Made by a program: the position numbers and the translations under genes. From contig CAWDPQ010000009.1 in NCBI GenBank assembly GCA_963804245.1, positions 248,001-312,000 on the forward strand: DNA of 64,000 nt, in the 5' to 3' direction. This stretch comes from CAWDPQ01 sp963804245. Lineage in GTDB: Bacteria; Acidobacteriota; Vicinamibacteria; Vicinamibacterales; 2-12-FULL-66-21. Below, one piece after another: positions 23,586 to 32,419 of this stretch (its first letter is position 1; the number at the start of each line of letters is the position of its first letter). The notes below the pieces were generated by a model that was given only the letters and a program-made list of their open reading frames with translations, did no database searches and was not told the origin of the DNA.

Positions 23586-25853
23586 ATGCGAACCAATCAT
23601 TCGATCGCTCTGACGTTTCTTGCCCTCACCGCTGCTGCCACAGCGGCTATCGCCCAGGACCGGCCTCGGCTGCCGACCGGTCCCGCCGGAACCGTGACGC
23701 TGCCGGTGGTTGAATACAACCGGCTCGTGGATCTGGCGGCGCGACCCGACAAGCGGCCCGATCCGCCACCGGTGCCGGCGGTCGTCGCTCGCGCGGACCT
23801 GAAGGTACGAGTTGCCGGTGCGATGGCGCGAGGCACGATCCGCCTCGACGGCGAGGTCTTTCATCGGGGCAGAGTACGGGTGCCGCTCGTCATGGGCGCC
23901 ACATTGCTCGAGGCCCGGACTGACGGCGTCCCGTTGCCGGTCGTGCACGAGGGTGACGTGCACGCGGCGGTGTTGAGTGGACCGGCACCATTCACCGTCA
24001 CGCTCGAATTCGCCGTGCCGGTGTCGTCAGCACCCGGTCGCGCATCGATGGTGCTGCCGTCGCCGGCAGCCGGGAGCGTCAGCGCCACTATCGACCTTCC
24101 AGGCGATCCGGCGGACATCCGTGCCGAACCGGGCATCGTCACTCGCCGGCAGACGGCGGCCGGCAGAACGACTGTGGACGTCACGCTCGACCCAGGACGA
24201 CCGGGGCAGGTTACCTGGTCCGTGCGTGAAACCGCGCAGCCGTCTCAAGCGCCCGTGGAAACGATGATGCTCGCCGACGTGAAGTCATTGATCACGATAG
24301 GCGAGGCGGATCTACGCATGGTCGTCCTCGTCGACATCAATGTCGCGCGCGGCGAGGCCCGGACATTCGACGTGCGGCTGCCCGCCGGCTACGAAGTCGC
24401 TGCAGTCTCCGGATCGACCATCGATACGACGGAGACGCGGCCCGATTCCCTGGCGCTGACCGTGCGCGACGCCTCTGTCCGCCGGCATCAGTTTCTGATC
24501 ACTCTCGAGCAGGGGCACGCACCCGGCTCGTTCAAGCTGGACAGCTCGTTTCCGACCGTCCCCGGCGCGCAGCGCGAAGTGGGGGAGACCGCCATCGAAG
24601 GCACCGGCACCATCGAAGTGACTGCCTCGGGAGACGAGGCCATGCGGCGGATGGACGTCAGGGAAACGCACGCATCGCTCCGTTCAATGGCGCGGCAGCC
24701 GCTCCTCGCGGCGTTCCGCTATCAGCGCCGCGCCAACGAAACTCGGACGTTGACGCTCGACGTCAAGCGATTCGCCGACGCCGCGGTCATCGCCGCGGTT
24801 GCCGAGCGTGCCGTGGCGACGACGCTGGTGACCGTCGAGGGACGGATGCTGACGGAAGTGTCGCTGACCGTTCGCAACCGCGCGCAGCCTTTCATGAAGG
24901 TCGCCCTGCCGGCCGGCGCGCTCATGGTGTCGGCGGAGGTTGCCGGCGAGCAGACGAAGCCCGCCCTCGGAACCGATGGGACGCGCGTGCCGCTGATGCG
25001 GGCCGGGTTTCGGCCGAACGGTCCTTACAACGTTTCGTTCGTGTACCTGCACGAAGGGCAGCCATTTGCCAAACACGGCGATGCACAGATGACGCTGCCG
25101 CAGATCGATCTGCCGGTGACCGTTCTCGAATGGGAGCTGTTCCTTCCCGATCGCTTTTCGGCGAAACCATTGGCCGGCAACGTGCTGCCTTCGCGTCTGG
25201 TCGATGCCTTTCCGCCGTCGGTTGCTGGCTATCGCGCCGGGGTTGGGAGCGGATACGGTGCCGCAGCCGGTGGCGTGGCTGGCGGGACGGCCTGGACCGG
25301 TGCGGTCGGACCGGGGCAGCTCGTCGGCCGGGTGATCGATGAGAGCGGGGCCGCTGTACCCGGCGTGACGGTCACGGCGATTGGCGAAGGAAACGTCCGC
25401 CGCATCGCGGTGACCGACGGCAATGGGTTCTTCACGCTGCACGGCGTGCCATCGGGCAAGGTGACGGTATCCAGCGATCTGGCCGGGTTCGCTTCCGCCC
25501 GCCGCACGTTCACGTTCGACCAGAGACCGCGTCAGGTCGACTTCACGATGCGCGTGAACGCCCTCAGCGAGACGGTTAGCGTCGAAGCGGAAGCACCGCT
25601 GATCGATACGAAGACATCAGAAATGGCGGTGACGGTTCGCCCGAATGCGAATGTTGCCCAGCGCGATGCCGAGCGCCGAGGCGAGGAGGCGCAGCAGGCG
25701 GCACCGCAGAACATCATCGATCTGCAACGCCGCGTTGCCGGTGTGCTTCCCGTGGCCGTCGACGTGCCGCGCGCCGGCACGGCGTACCGATTCGTCAAGC
25801 CGCTCGTCCTGGACGAGGAGACCAGGGTGACTTTCCGTTACAAGACGAGATAA
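23586..25853 (+). CDS. Secreted beta-rich protein with embedded carboxypeptidase-regulatory-like domain, second of the pair
   Basis: ATG 23586 is best supported, with AGGGAG at 23574-23579; GTG 23571 and ATG 23580 are possible. The 755-residue product has a signal peptide (ending AAIAQ), then about 560 residues paralogous to its upstream neighbour. Residues about 576-672 are a carboxypeptidase-regulatory-like domain (VGRVIDESGAAVPGVTVTAI; TDGNGFFTLHGVPSGKVTVS). It is followed by SETVSVEAEAPLIDTKTSEM, the sequence that normally joins such a domain to a TonB plug. The chain then returns to LQRRVAGVLPVAVDVPRAGT and ends VTFRYKTR, matching the neighbour's FTYKRESRW end. Function unknown. The 3' end overlaps the convergent permease-prefix frame. 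Confidence 0.8.
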   Translation: MRTNHSIALTFLALTAAATAAIAQDRPRLPTGPAGTVTLPVVEYNRLVDLAARPDKRPDPPPVPAVVARADLKVRVAGAMARGTIRLDGEVFHRGRVRVPLVMGATLLEARTDGVPLPVVHEGDVHAAVLSGPAPFTVTLEFAVPVSSAPGRASMVLPSPAAGSVSATIDLPGDPADIRAEPGIVTRRQTAAGRTTVDVTLDPGRPGQVTWSVRETAQPSQAPVETMMLADVKSLITIGEADLRMVVLVDINVARGEARTFDVRLPAGYEVAAVSGSTIDTTETRPDSLALTVRDASVRRHQFLITLEQGHAPGSFKLDSSFPTVPGAQREVGETAIEGTGTIEVTASGDEAMRRMDVRETHASLRSMARQPLLAAFRYQRRANETRTLTLDVKRFADAAVIAAVAERAVATTLVTVEGRMLTEVSLTVRNRAQPFMKVALPAGALMVSAEVAGEQTKPALGTDGTRVPLMRAGFRPNGPYNVSFVYLHEGQPFAKHGDAQMTLPQIDLPVTVLEWELFLPDRFSAKPLAGNVLPSRLVDAFPPSVAGYRAGVGSGYGAAAGGVAGGTAWTGAVGPGQLVGRVIDESGAAVPGVTVTAIGEGNVRRIAVTDGNGFFTLHGVPSGKVTVSSDLAGFASARRTFTFDQRPRQVDFTMRVNALSETVSVEAEAPLIDTKTSEMAVTVRPNANVAQRDAERRGEEAQQAAPQNIIDLQRRVAGVLPVAVDVPRAGTAYRFVKPLVLDEETRVTFRYKTR

Positions 25854-26525
25854 GAGCGGCCATCGCGGGCGCGGCAAGAACAGGCGCCTGTGAGTTACCC
25901 GGCCTGTTCGATCAACCGCGAGACCACAAGCCACCATGACCAGCGGCGTCAGGAGAAAACCGGATCGCCAGTGAAAGGGCAGGGTGACCGACACGAGGTA
26001 GAAAAGCGTATGGGGTACGGGGACGCGGTCGTAGCGGTGAATCAGCACTTCCAGGATTACCGCACCGACTACCAGGCCGGCGGTCACGGATGCGACATAC
26101 GCGAGCAGCATCGCCGGGTTCCCCCGGTGCAGACGTGCAACGACCCATGCCGACATCGCGAAACCTGTATAGGAAACCAGCGCGGCACAGATTTGGAACG
26201 GCCACCAAATCCCGGTGCGATACCCCATTGTCCGGCGATCCCAATCCCACAGGAGGCTTGCCAGTCCGTCCGCCGCGCGGTCGCCAAAGAGACCGAAGAG
26301 CAGTAACAGCACCGCCCAGCCGGTCGTCATGGCTCCGACTGTTCGCAACGGCTGACGTCGAATCCCACGAATCGCCCCAGCGGCGACGGCGGCGAGCGCC
26401 TGCCGCCAGAACCACAGGCGCGATCGGCCAGTTGTGTATTCCTCGACGAGATCGCCAACGAGCGGCTCCTCTCGAGGGCCGAGCCGCATCAGGATCGCCA
26501 TGGCGAGGCGAGGAGGCTTGTTCAT
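25617..26525 (-). CDS. Permease-prefix/small multi-pass membrane protein paired with PadR
   Basis: The 302-residue frame begins KPPRLAMAILMRLGPREEPL and continues GDLVEEYTTGRSRLWFWRQA, the start shared with acidobacterial 'permease prefix' proteins. Five to six hydrophobic segments follow up to about residue 205 (GFLLTPLVMVACGLAVDRTG). The last 90 residues are Arg/His-rich and antisense to the convergent gene's 3' end. They look unreal, so the true end is probably near 25900 with a lost stop or frameshift. ATG 26525 overlaps the PadR stop in ATGA, showing translational coupling. The pair is a common regulator-plus-target arrangement in this phylum. Confidence 0.7.
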   Translation of the reverse strand: MNKPPRLAMAILMRLGPREEPLVGDLVEEYTTGRSRLWFWRQALAAVAAGAIRGIRRQPLRTVGAMTTGWAVLLLLFGLFGDRAADGLASLLWDWDRRTMGYRTGIWWPFQICAALVSYTGFAMSAWVVARLHRGNPAMLLAYVASVTAGLVVGAVILEVLIHRYDRVPVPHTLFYLVSVTLPFHWRSGFLLTPLVMVACGLAVDRTGRVTHRRLFLPRPRWPLLSRLVTESHPGLLVQDERLDESVRRAGARHVDGHGKHTGNAALQIDDVLRCRLLRLLASALGIALGNIRIRANRHRHF

Positions 26526-26854
26526 GCCATGCCTTCTTTCAATTCAGGAATTCCCTTCCACAACGCCACGAGGGCACGTTGTGTGCCGCGAACAGCCCGT
26601 AAGCCCTTCGGCGTGATGCGAAAGAACCGCTTCGCCCGGCCGCCGCGTTCCGCCGTGGCTTCGCCGAGCTCCGACACGACCAGGCCGTTCTGCTGCAGGC
26701 GATCCAGCGCCAGGTAGACGGCGCCGAGGGTCACCATCCGGCCGGCGGTGTCCTCGATCTCGCGGGCGATCGGAACGCCGTACGCTTCATCGCGCACACG
26801 CAGAATGGCCAGCATGATCATCAATTCGAAGTCCGTCAGTAATCGGCGCGGCAT
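26522..26854 (-). CDS. PadR-family transcriptional regulator
   Basis: The ATG at 26854 gives a 110-residue winged-helix protein; the longer frame to 27496 has non-conserved residues and lies antisense to the kinase gene. The start is PRRLLTDFELMIMLAILRV, then AYGVPIAREIEDTAGRMVTL for the recognition-helix part, then VYLALDRLQQNGLVVSELGE for the wing. PadR proteins repress neighbouring genes until a ligand binds. This one is coupled by ATGA to the membrane protein at 26525. It is divergent from the kinase gene, so the shared 147-bp promoter could be its operator region. Confidence 0.93.
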   Translation of the reverse strand: MPRRLLTDFELMIMLAILRVRDEAYGVPIAREIEDTAGRMVTLGAVYLALDRLQQNGLVVSELGEATAERGGRAKRFFRITPKGLRAVRGTQRALVALWKGIPELKEGMA

Positions 26855-27001
26855 TTCATCGCATATTATGAATAAAGCTCTGATGGCAAGCAGACGCTCA
26901 CGCGAGGAACCAGCGATCTGTGCTGTCGGAGGGGATATCGTCCATCGGTCCAGAACGGCTTTCACATTGACGTCAAGTCCCATCCGTAGTTCTATCGCCT
27001 G
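26855..27001. promoter_or_regulatory. Divergent promoter region between PadR and the Ser/Thr kinase
   Basis: The 147-bp spacer has a local AT-rich stretch at about 26861-26876 including CATATTATG (26862-26870). That is a near-perfect palindrome (CATA-T-TATG) 8 nt upstream of the padR ATG. Its location suits autoregulation, but PadR sites vary and no second half-site pair was confirmed. Confidence 0.35.
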
Positions 27002-29713
27002 GTGATCCAGCCTGGCACAGCGTTCGGGCACTATGAAGTCCTCTCTGTCCTTGGAAAAGGCGGCATGGGAGAGGTGTATCGAGCGAAGGACCAGAAGCTG
27101 GGGCGCGAGGTTGCGATTAAGGTTCTGCCAGACGCGTTCGGCCAAGATCCGGTCCGGGTTGCGCGATTCGAACGTGAGGCCCGCGCCGCCGCCGCTCTCA
27201 ATCATCCCAACATCTGTGCGATTCACGACATCAGCGAGCATGAAGGCCGGCCTTTCATCGTGATGGAGCTGATGACGGGACAAACACTCGAGGCAAGACT
27301 GTCGAAACAGGGGCGCCTCGAATGCGACGAAGTCCTGGAACTGAGCACGCAGCTCGCCGAGGGCCTGGATGTCGCTCATGCAGCCGGAATCGTCCATCGG
27401 GATATCAAGCCGGCGAACATCTTCATCGCGGATCGCGGGCAGGTGAAGATTCTGGATTTTGGCTTGGCCAAGACTCATCTGCTCAGTGTTGAGCAAACCC
27501 TGACAGTCTCGTACGACGTCGGGCAGCTGACCGGCCAGGGAACCACCTTGGGCACGGTGGCGTACATGTCGCCCGAGCAGGCGCTGGGCAAGGAATTGGA
27601 TTCACGGACCGACCTGTTTTCTCTGGGTGTCGTTATTTACGAAACCTTGACGGGCAAGCCGCCTTTTATCGGTACCACGTCGGCCGCGATTTTCGATCAA
27701 ATCCTCAATCGAGCACCGACATCGCCTGTGCAGCTGAATCCGACGGTCTCACCGGAACTGGAAGGTGTCGTCAGCAAGCTGCTGGAGAAAGACGCGGGTC
27801 TCCGCTATCAGCACGCCTCGGAGCTCCGCGCCGACCTGAAGCGGATGCGGCGCGATAGCGGCTCGGGCCACCAGCAGCGGGAAGTGCCTGAGGGCGCAGC
27901 ACGATGGCGTGCGATGAAGGTGGGCGCCATGGCCGCCGTCGGTGTCCTCGCGCTCGTAGCCACGGCGTGGTTGGCGAAAAGCTTCTTCGCCCCGGCACGG
28001 CCTGACACGAACGCGCCGGCACTGACGATGAGCCCGCTGACAGATGCGGACGGGCTCTCGTTGTCGGGTAGCTGGTCTCCCGACGGGACACAGGTGGCCT
28101 ACGACTACACCTTGAACGGATCGATGGATATTGCCGTCATGTCACTAAGGGGTGGAGAACCTCATCTCGTCGCGGGCGGCCCCAACGACGAGGCCATGCC
28201 TCGCTGGTCGCCAGATGGTTCTCGGATCGCGTTCCTGTCTGATGATGGCACTGGCATGAACGTCTATTGGGTACCCCCCTCGGGTGGGGCGCGCCGGAAG
28301 ATCGCGCAGACTCACCTTCAGTATCTGGACCGATTCACATCGATCGCGGCCCTCGGCTCGCAACCGTGGTCTCCGGATGGACGGCGTCTTGTGTTCTCAC
28401 GGCTGGAACCCACCAATAGCGTGGCATTGTGGACGGCTGACATCGAGAGCGGCCAGGAAGCACGCCTGACGTCTCCGCCGGCTGGCGCGAGTGACTGGCG
28501 GGGTGCGTGGTCGCACGATGGCAAGTGGATCGCATTCAATCGTGTGTCGAGCGGCTCGCCATCTAATCTGTATCTCGTGCCGTCATCGGGCGGGGAACCG
28601 CGCGCGGTGCTCCCGGACAAGACGGCCGGCGGCGGTGCGGCAACCTGGTCGGTCGGCGACCACCACCTTCTGTTCGTTCCCGCCGGACCGTGGGGTGGAG
28701 ACGTCTCGGAGGTTGAAATCGGAACAGGGAAGATCAGGCAGCTGACGGTCGGGGCCCGCGTCAGTACCCCGATCCTCTCGTCCACAGGCCGCATCGTCTT
28801 CTCGCAGTGGAGCCACGAGACTTTCTTCTTCAAGATGCCCGTCGACAACCCGGCGGCCGAGCACGAGCAGATCTCACTCAGCGCGGGCAGCAACTTCGCC
28901 CAGCGCTTCTCACCAGACGGCCGGCAGATCGTGTTTCAATCGAGCCGCGCCGGCAGCTCGGTGCTGTGGCTCCACGACATGGAGACAGGGACGGAGCGCC
29001 AGCTCACCTATCCACCGGCCGGACGGGAGGACAGAACGCCGGACTGGTCGCCCGATGGGAAGCAGGTGGTGTTTCTGTCGAACCGCGCCGGTCCTTTTCA
29101 ATTGTGGGTTGGGGACGTGGACGGCGGAGCGACGCGTCGCCTTTCCGAGCAGGCGATCCCCATGGATGGTGATTGGTGGGTGAACGCACGAGTCGCGCCG
29201 AGGTGGTCGTCAGATGGCCGGGCGATTGCCTATCTGGCCCCGGGCGAACGCGGCTCGACGTTATGGCTCATCAATCCCGATGGCCGTAACGCGCGCCCGA
29301 CCCAAGTGTCAGGTGTCTTGCGCTTCGACTGGTATTTGGACAGTCGCCGAGCGATCTATACGCGCAACGGCGCGGATGGGCGAATCGAGATGATCGCGAC
29401 CAACCTCGACACGGGCGAGGAGGGTCTACTCCTGAAGGCGAACGCGACGGAGCTGAGTGTCGCCCCAGACGGGAATTCGGTCGCTTACAACAGCGCGGAT
29501 GGACACTTCAGCATGAATCGGTACGTGCTGACGCTCGTGCGCCCGACCAGCGCAAAGGCATTGCCTCAGGCGACAGGCGCGCCGCGGCAGATCACGTTTG
29601 GCAAGGGAAAGTGGCACGTTCACGGCGGCGCGTGGTCCGCGGACAGCCGGTGGATCGTGTACACACGAGACTTCGATCGCGGAAAACTCAGCGTCATCGA
29701 CAACTACCGGTGA
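27002..29713 (+). CDS. Membrane Ser/Thr protein kinase with C-terminal TolB/WD40-like propeller
   Basis: The 903-residue Hanks-type kinase starts at GTG 27002. Residues 10-270 are the kinase domain: glycine loop LGKGGMGEVYRA, catalytic K40 (REVAIKVLP), HRD with D134 (VHRDIKPANIF), DFG with D152 (ILDFGLA) and TVAYMSPEQALG. A single membrane helix lies at about 305-325 (AAVGVLALVATAWLAKSF). The rest is a periplasmic propeller built from TolB/PD40-type blades (SWSPDGTQVAYDY; RWSPDGSRIAFLS; DWSPDGKQVVFLS). It probably senses an external signal through the propeller and phosphorylates cytoplasmic proteins. It is divergent from the PadR gene. Confidence 0.95.
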   Translation: MIQPGTAFGHYEVLSVLGKGGMGEVYRAKDQKLGREVAIKVLPDAFGQDPVRVARFEREARAAAALNHPNICAIHDISEHEGRPFIVMELMTGQTLEARLSKQGRLECDEVLELSTQLAEGLDVAHAAGIVHRDIKPANIFIADRGQVKILDFGLAKTHLLSVEQTLTVSYDVGQLTGQGTTLGTVAYMSPEQALGKELDSRTDLFSLGVVIYETLTGKPPFIGTTSAAIFDQILNRAPTSPVQLNPTVSPELEGVVSKLLEKDAGLRYQHASELRADLKRMRRDSGSGHQQREVPEGAARWRAMKVGAMAAVGVLALVATAWLAKSFFAPARPDTNAPALTMSPLTDADGLSLSGSWSPDGTQVAYDYTLNGSMDIAVMSLRGGEPHLVAGGPNDEAMPRWSPDGSRIAFLSDDGTGMNVYWVPPSGGARRKIAQTHLQYLDRFTSIAALGSQPWSPDGRRLVFSRLEPTNSVALWTADIESGQEARLTSPPAGASDWRGAWSHDGKWIAFNRVSSGSPSNLYLVPSSGGEPRAVLPDKTAGGGAATWSVGDHHLLFVPAGPWGGDVSEVEIGTGKIRQLTVGARVSTPILSSTGRIVFSQWSHETFFFKMPVDNPAAEHEQISLSAGSNFAQRFSPDGRQIVFQSSRAGSSVLWLHDMETGTERQLTYPPAGREDRTPDWSPDGKQVVFLSNRAGPFQLWVGDVDGGATRRLSEQAIPMDGDWWVNARVAPRWSSDGRAIAYLAPGERGSTLWLINPDGRNARPTQVSGVLRFDWYLDSRRAIYTRNGADGRIEMIATNLDTGEEGLLLKANATELSVAPDGNSVAYNSADGHFSMNRYVLTLVRPTSAKALPQATGAPRQITFGKGKWHVHGGAWSADSRWIVYTRDFDRGKLSVIDNYR

Positions 29714-29741
29714 GAGCTGTCGCAAAGCTCTCCACGGTCCG

Positions 29742-31746
29742 CTACTGCGATCCCGATCGTGATGTGACGTAATCCCAGCGCGTGCCCGTCTGTTCCACGA
29801 TCTGTGGCACGTCCTCTTTCAAAAGATATCCCTTGGCGACGAGGTCGTTGGCGGCCTTGCGAACGGCGGCGAGATACTCGTCGCGGCTCGGGTAACGCTC
29901 CTCGACGGATCGCCGGGGATCGTTCGTGCGCTGGCGATCCTCACGGCTTCGCACAAATGGAATGAACGAGCCCTGCATGCTCGAGACGGTATCTGTCGGA
30001 CCCGACTTTTCGTTGAAGAGATTCCATCCCGCGTAGGTGGCGACGGGAACGGCCAGTTCCGGCATCCGAATCCCGGCGAGCTCATTACCGTCCGCGTCGA
30101 CCTGTGGCACCAGCACCGGAAAAGCGTGTCCCATCTTCGGCGGTTCCTGCGAGACGATGCCCTTCGTGATGAAGTCGGGACCGTAGTCGGCGCGGTAGGC
30201 CTTGTGCGGAGTCGTCGCGACGTTGACCGAGGGAATCTTCGGAAACTTCAGTTTGTCGGCCGGGACCAAGCGTGCCCTTGTCGAGTCGCGGATATGCGCT
30301 TGCCGGCGGCTCGACCCCTTTCGTGATCCACCGGTTCATCGAGACGAGAAGCGCGCGCATGATCCATCGGTAGTCGAGCGGGTTGTTCATCTGCTGTCCG
30401 ATCGTCCGAGTGGGCGGAAAGCCGGCCACGCCGTGCTGTCCGGCGGCGAGCAGATACGTGCGGACGTTGGCGGGCAGCTGCACGTCTTCCAGGCCGTCGA
30501 TGGTCGTGTGGACCAGCGAGGCGGCGCGCCCCCAGTACTCATACCCCGAGTTGGTGTAGAAGACTGCCGGCGCGAACTGACTCTTGGTGGCGTGGCTCTG
30601 CAGGCCGTCGACCTTGCCGGTTTCCGGATCGCGCTGGGCCACATCGCTGAACGGAAAGATGTCCGTCGGATAGAAGAAATTCAGATACGGATGCGCATCC
30701 CGCGACGGCTGGGCGAAGCGATGATTGAAGCTGCCGCGGCCGCCGCCGGCCACGTGCGGCATCACGCCGTCGAGTACCTTCCGATGTGACTCGTCCTCGT
30801 TGAACCCGTAGTACAGATACGTGCGGAGGAACCGACCGCTCTGCGAGATCCCGAAGGCGATGGCGCGGCTGATGGCACCTTTCGGAAGACTCAGCTCGTT
30901 CGTCGCATCGAACTTCAGCTTCGAGATCGCGTCGCGCACGGCAGCGAGCCCCACGCCGACGACCGGCGGGTCCTGCGATCGATAGACGACCTCGTAGATC
31001 TTCTTGGGTTCGAAGCCCGCGCTCATCCGTATACCGCGGCCGTCGTCGCTGAACTGCCATTGGTCGCGAGGAATCGTGCGCGGTGCGCCCTCGACCGAGT
31101 CGCGGACGGTGAGGACGTTCGCGGAATCGTCGGGGTTCGATACTTTGTAAGCGATGTGATCGCGGTCCGCCAGCGACGCTTGCGTCGTCTTCTCGATGGG
31201 AACGAAGTTGCTCCGAACCAGTCCTTCAATCGATCGGCCGTCGGGCTCTCGCGCAATCGGTGGATAGACACGCACCAAGCCGGCTTTCATCGGCGGATCG
31301 AATTGCCAGCCGACCCACAGCAGCGTAAAACCCTGCTGCAGGAGAAACCCGTCACCGAATTCGGCTTCCGTCTGCGGATCCAGGCTGCCGCTGCCACGGT
31401 TGAAGAATCCGATCATGGATTTGCCGCCGCGATTGGAAACTTCATAGAGCAGCGTGCCGTTGCCCTTCGTCGCGTCCTTGGGCTTGATCAGGTAGAAATC
31501 GGAAGAGAACTCGACCTTCCCTGCGGCGTTTGTCGGCGCCCTGTCGATGTCGGTGATGATCTGGTTGGCGCTGTTCCGTGGGTCGACGGCGAAGTAGATC
31601 GTGCCCGAAAGTGTTTCGTACGGGCCGGCGCTGCCGAACGACTTGCCGGCGAGCACGTCCGCACGCGACTTCACCTCGATGCGAACGACTTCCGCGTAAG
31701 CCGGCGCGGAGAGGGCGATCAAGACGAGCAGCGTTCTCGAAATCAT
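29742..31746 (-). CDS. Secreted alpha/beta hydrolase domain protein (Abhydrolase_10-like), one frameshift
   Basis: Frame 1 (30085-31746) gives the signal peptide (MISRTLLVLIALSAPAYA) and conserved text such as YEVSNRGGKSMIGFFN, SRAIAFGISQSGRFLRTYLY (GxSxG nucleophile region GISQSG) and VMPHVAGGGRGSFNHRF. It breaks after PPASAYPRLDKGTL. The alternate frame continues directly with VPADKLKFPKIPSVN and LAVPVATYAGWNLF through to 29742. One extra G near 30262-30266 explains the break. The corrected protein has about 667 residues, normal for this family. Its members are uncharacterised secreted hydrolases or esterases. The kinase gene converges on it with a 28-nt gap. Confidence 0.85.
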
Positions 31747-31775
31747 TTCGTTCCTCCGGTGACCGCGTCCGTCTC

Positions 31776-31802
31776 TGACGCGGCGCTAAAGCGCCGCGCT
31801 AC
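31776..31802 (-). repeat. Single REP hairpin, GTAG-headed
   Basis: On the - strand GTAG (31802-31799) is followed by GCGGCGCTTTAGCGCCGC, a stem with a short TTTA loop. The TAG of GTAG is the stop codon of the TPR gene. The element lies between that stop and the hydrolase start at 31746. Confidence 0.75.
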
Positions 31803-32236
31803 GAGCGCCCGCCGATCTTCTTCTCCGCTTCTGCAACCCATCCGCGTTCGAGATCGCCGCCCCGCCACAGATCGAGAAAGCGGGCGTATTGTTCGCGTGC
31901 GCGCACGTCGTCGCCGCGGCGCTCGTAGATTTGCCCGAGCAGAAAGAAGCTGCGCCCATAAGCTTCCAGAGCGAACACCCGCTCGTGTCCGGACTGAAGC
32001 CGCTCGAGCAAGGTCGCCGCCTCGGGGTCGCGGCCCGCCTTGAGGGCCGCCGACGCTGCGGCGAACCACAGATCGCCGTGATTCGACGGCGGTCCGAGCG
32101 GTGGGCCGTGAGCGGGCAGCATCTGCTGGGCCTTGGTGAGCTCCGTGACCGCAATGCTCGTATCCCCACTCAAGAGGGCAATCTCGCCTCGCGCCCAATG
32201 GACTCGTCGCGTTTCCCTTTCACTCGGAATGGTCAT
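31799..32236 (-). CDS. Short TPR protein, possibly the C-terminal remnant of a larger gene
   Basis: The 145-residue product is all-helical with two to three TPR-like units (ARGEIALLSGDTSIAVTELT; AAASAALKAGRDPEAATLLE; LLGQIYERRGDDVRAREQYA). Its end, FLDLWRGGDLERGWVAEAEK, is the usual C-terminal end of long acidobacterial kinase-TPR or winged-helix-TPR proteins. The absence of the normal N-terminal domains suggests a fragment. No ribosome-binding site is evident before ATG 32236. Its stop codon lies inside the GTAG of a REP hairpin. It could still be a free-standing small TPR adaptor. Confidence 0.55.
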   Translation of the reverse strand: MTIPSERETRRVHWARGEIALLSGDTSIAVTELTKAQQMLPAHGPPLGPPSNHGDLWFAAASAALKAGRDPEAATLLERLQSGHERVFALEAYGRSFFLLGQIYERRGDDVRAREQYARFLDLWRGGDLERGWVAEAEKKIGGRS

Positions 32237-32312
32237 AGTGCGAGAGTTTCCGTCCGGTCATAGGGAGGCTGAATGATAGCAGGGGGCAACCTGACCGGAT
32301 GAAAATGCCGTG

Positions 32313-32404
32313 TCAACTCCCAACGCCCAGACTCCAACTCCCAATTTCTCAAAGCCGATCGACTGACCTTCTTTGGGAGTTGGGAGTTGGAAGTTGGCAG
32401 TTGA
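32313..32404. repeat. Imperfect inverted repeat with GGGAGTTGG-type periodic arms
   Basis: The left arm (32313-32344) is a run of CAACTCCCA-like units and the right arm (32373-32404) a run of TTGGGAGTT-like units, with a 28-nt loop. Each arm is itself a loose tandem repeat of 7-9 nt. The element ends 15 nt before the lysC ATG and 77 nt from the divergent TPR start. It might form a leader hairpin for lysC. It differs in sequence from the GGAGAA family but has the same plan. Confidence 0.8.
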
Positions 32405-32419
32405 TATCATCACTTTGAC

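Noticed and set aside
26522..27496. 324-codon PadR frame
   Set aside because: Its N-terminal two thirds are antisense to the kinase gene. The PadR domain begins at ATG 26854.
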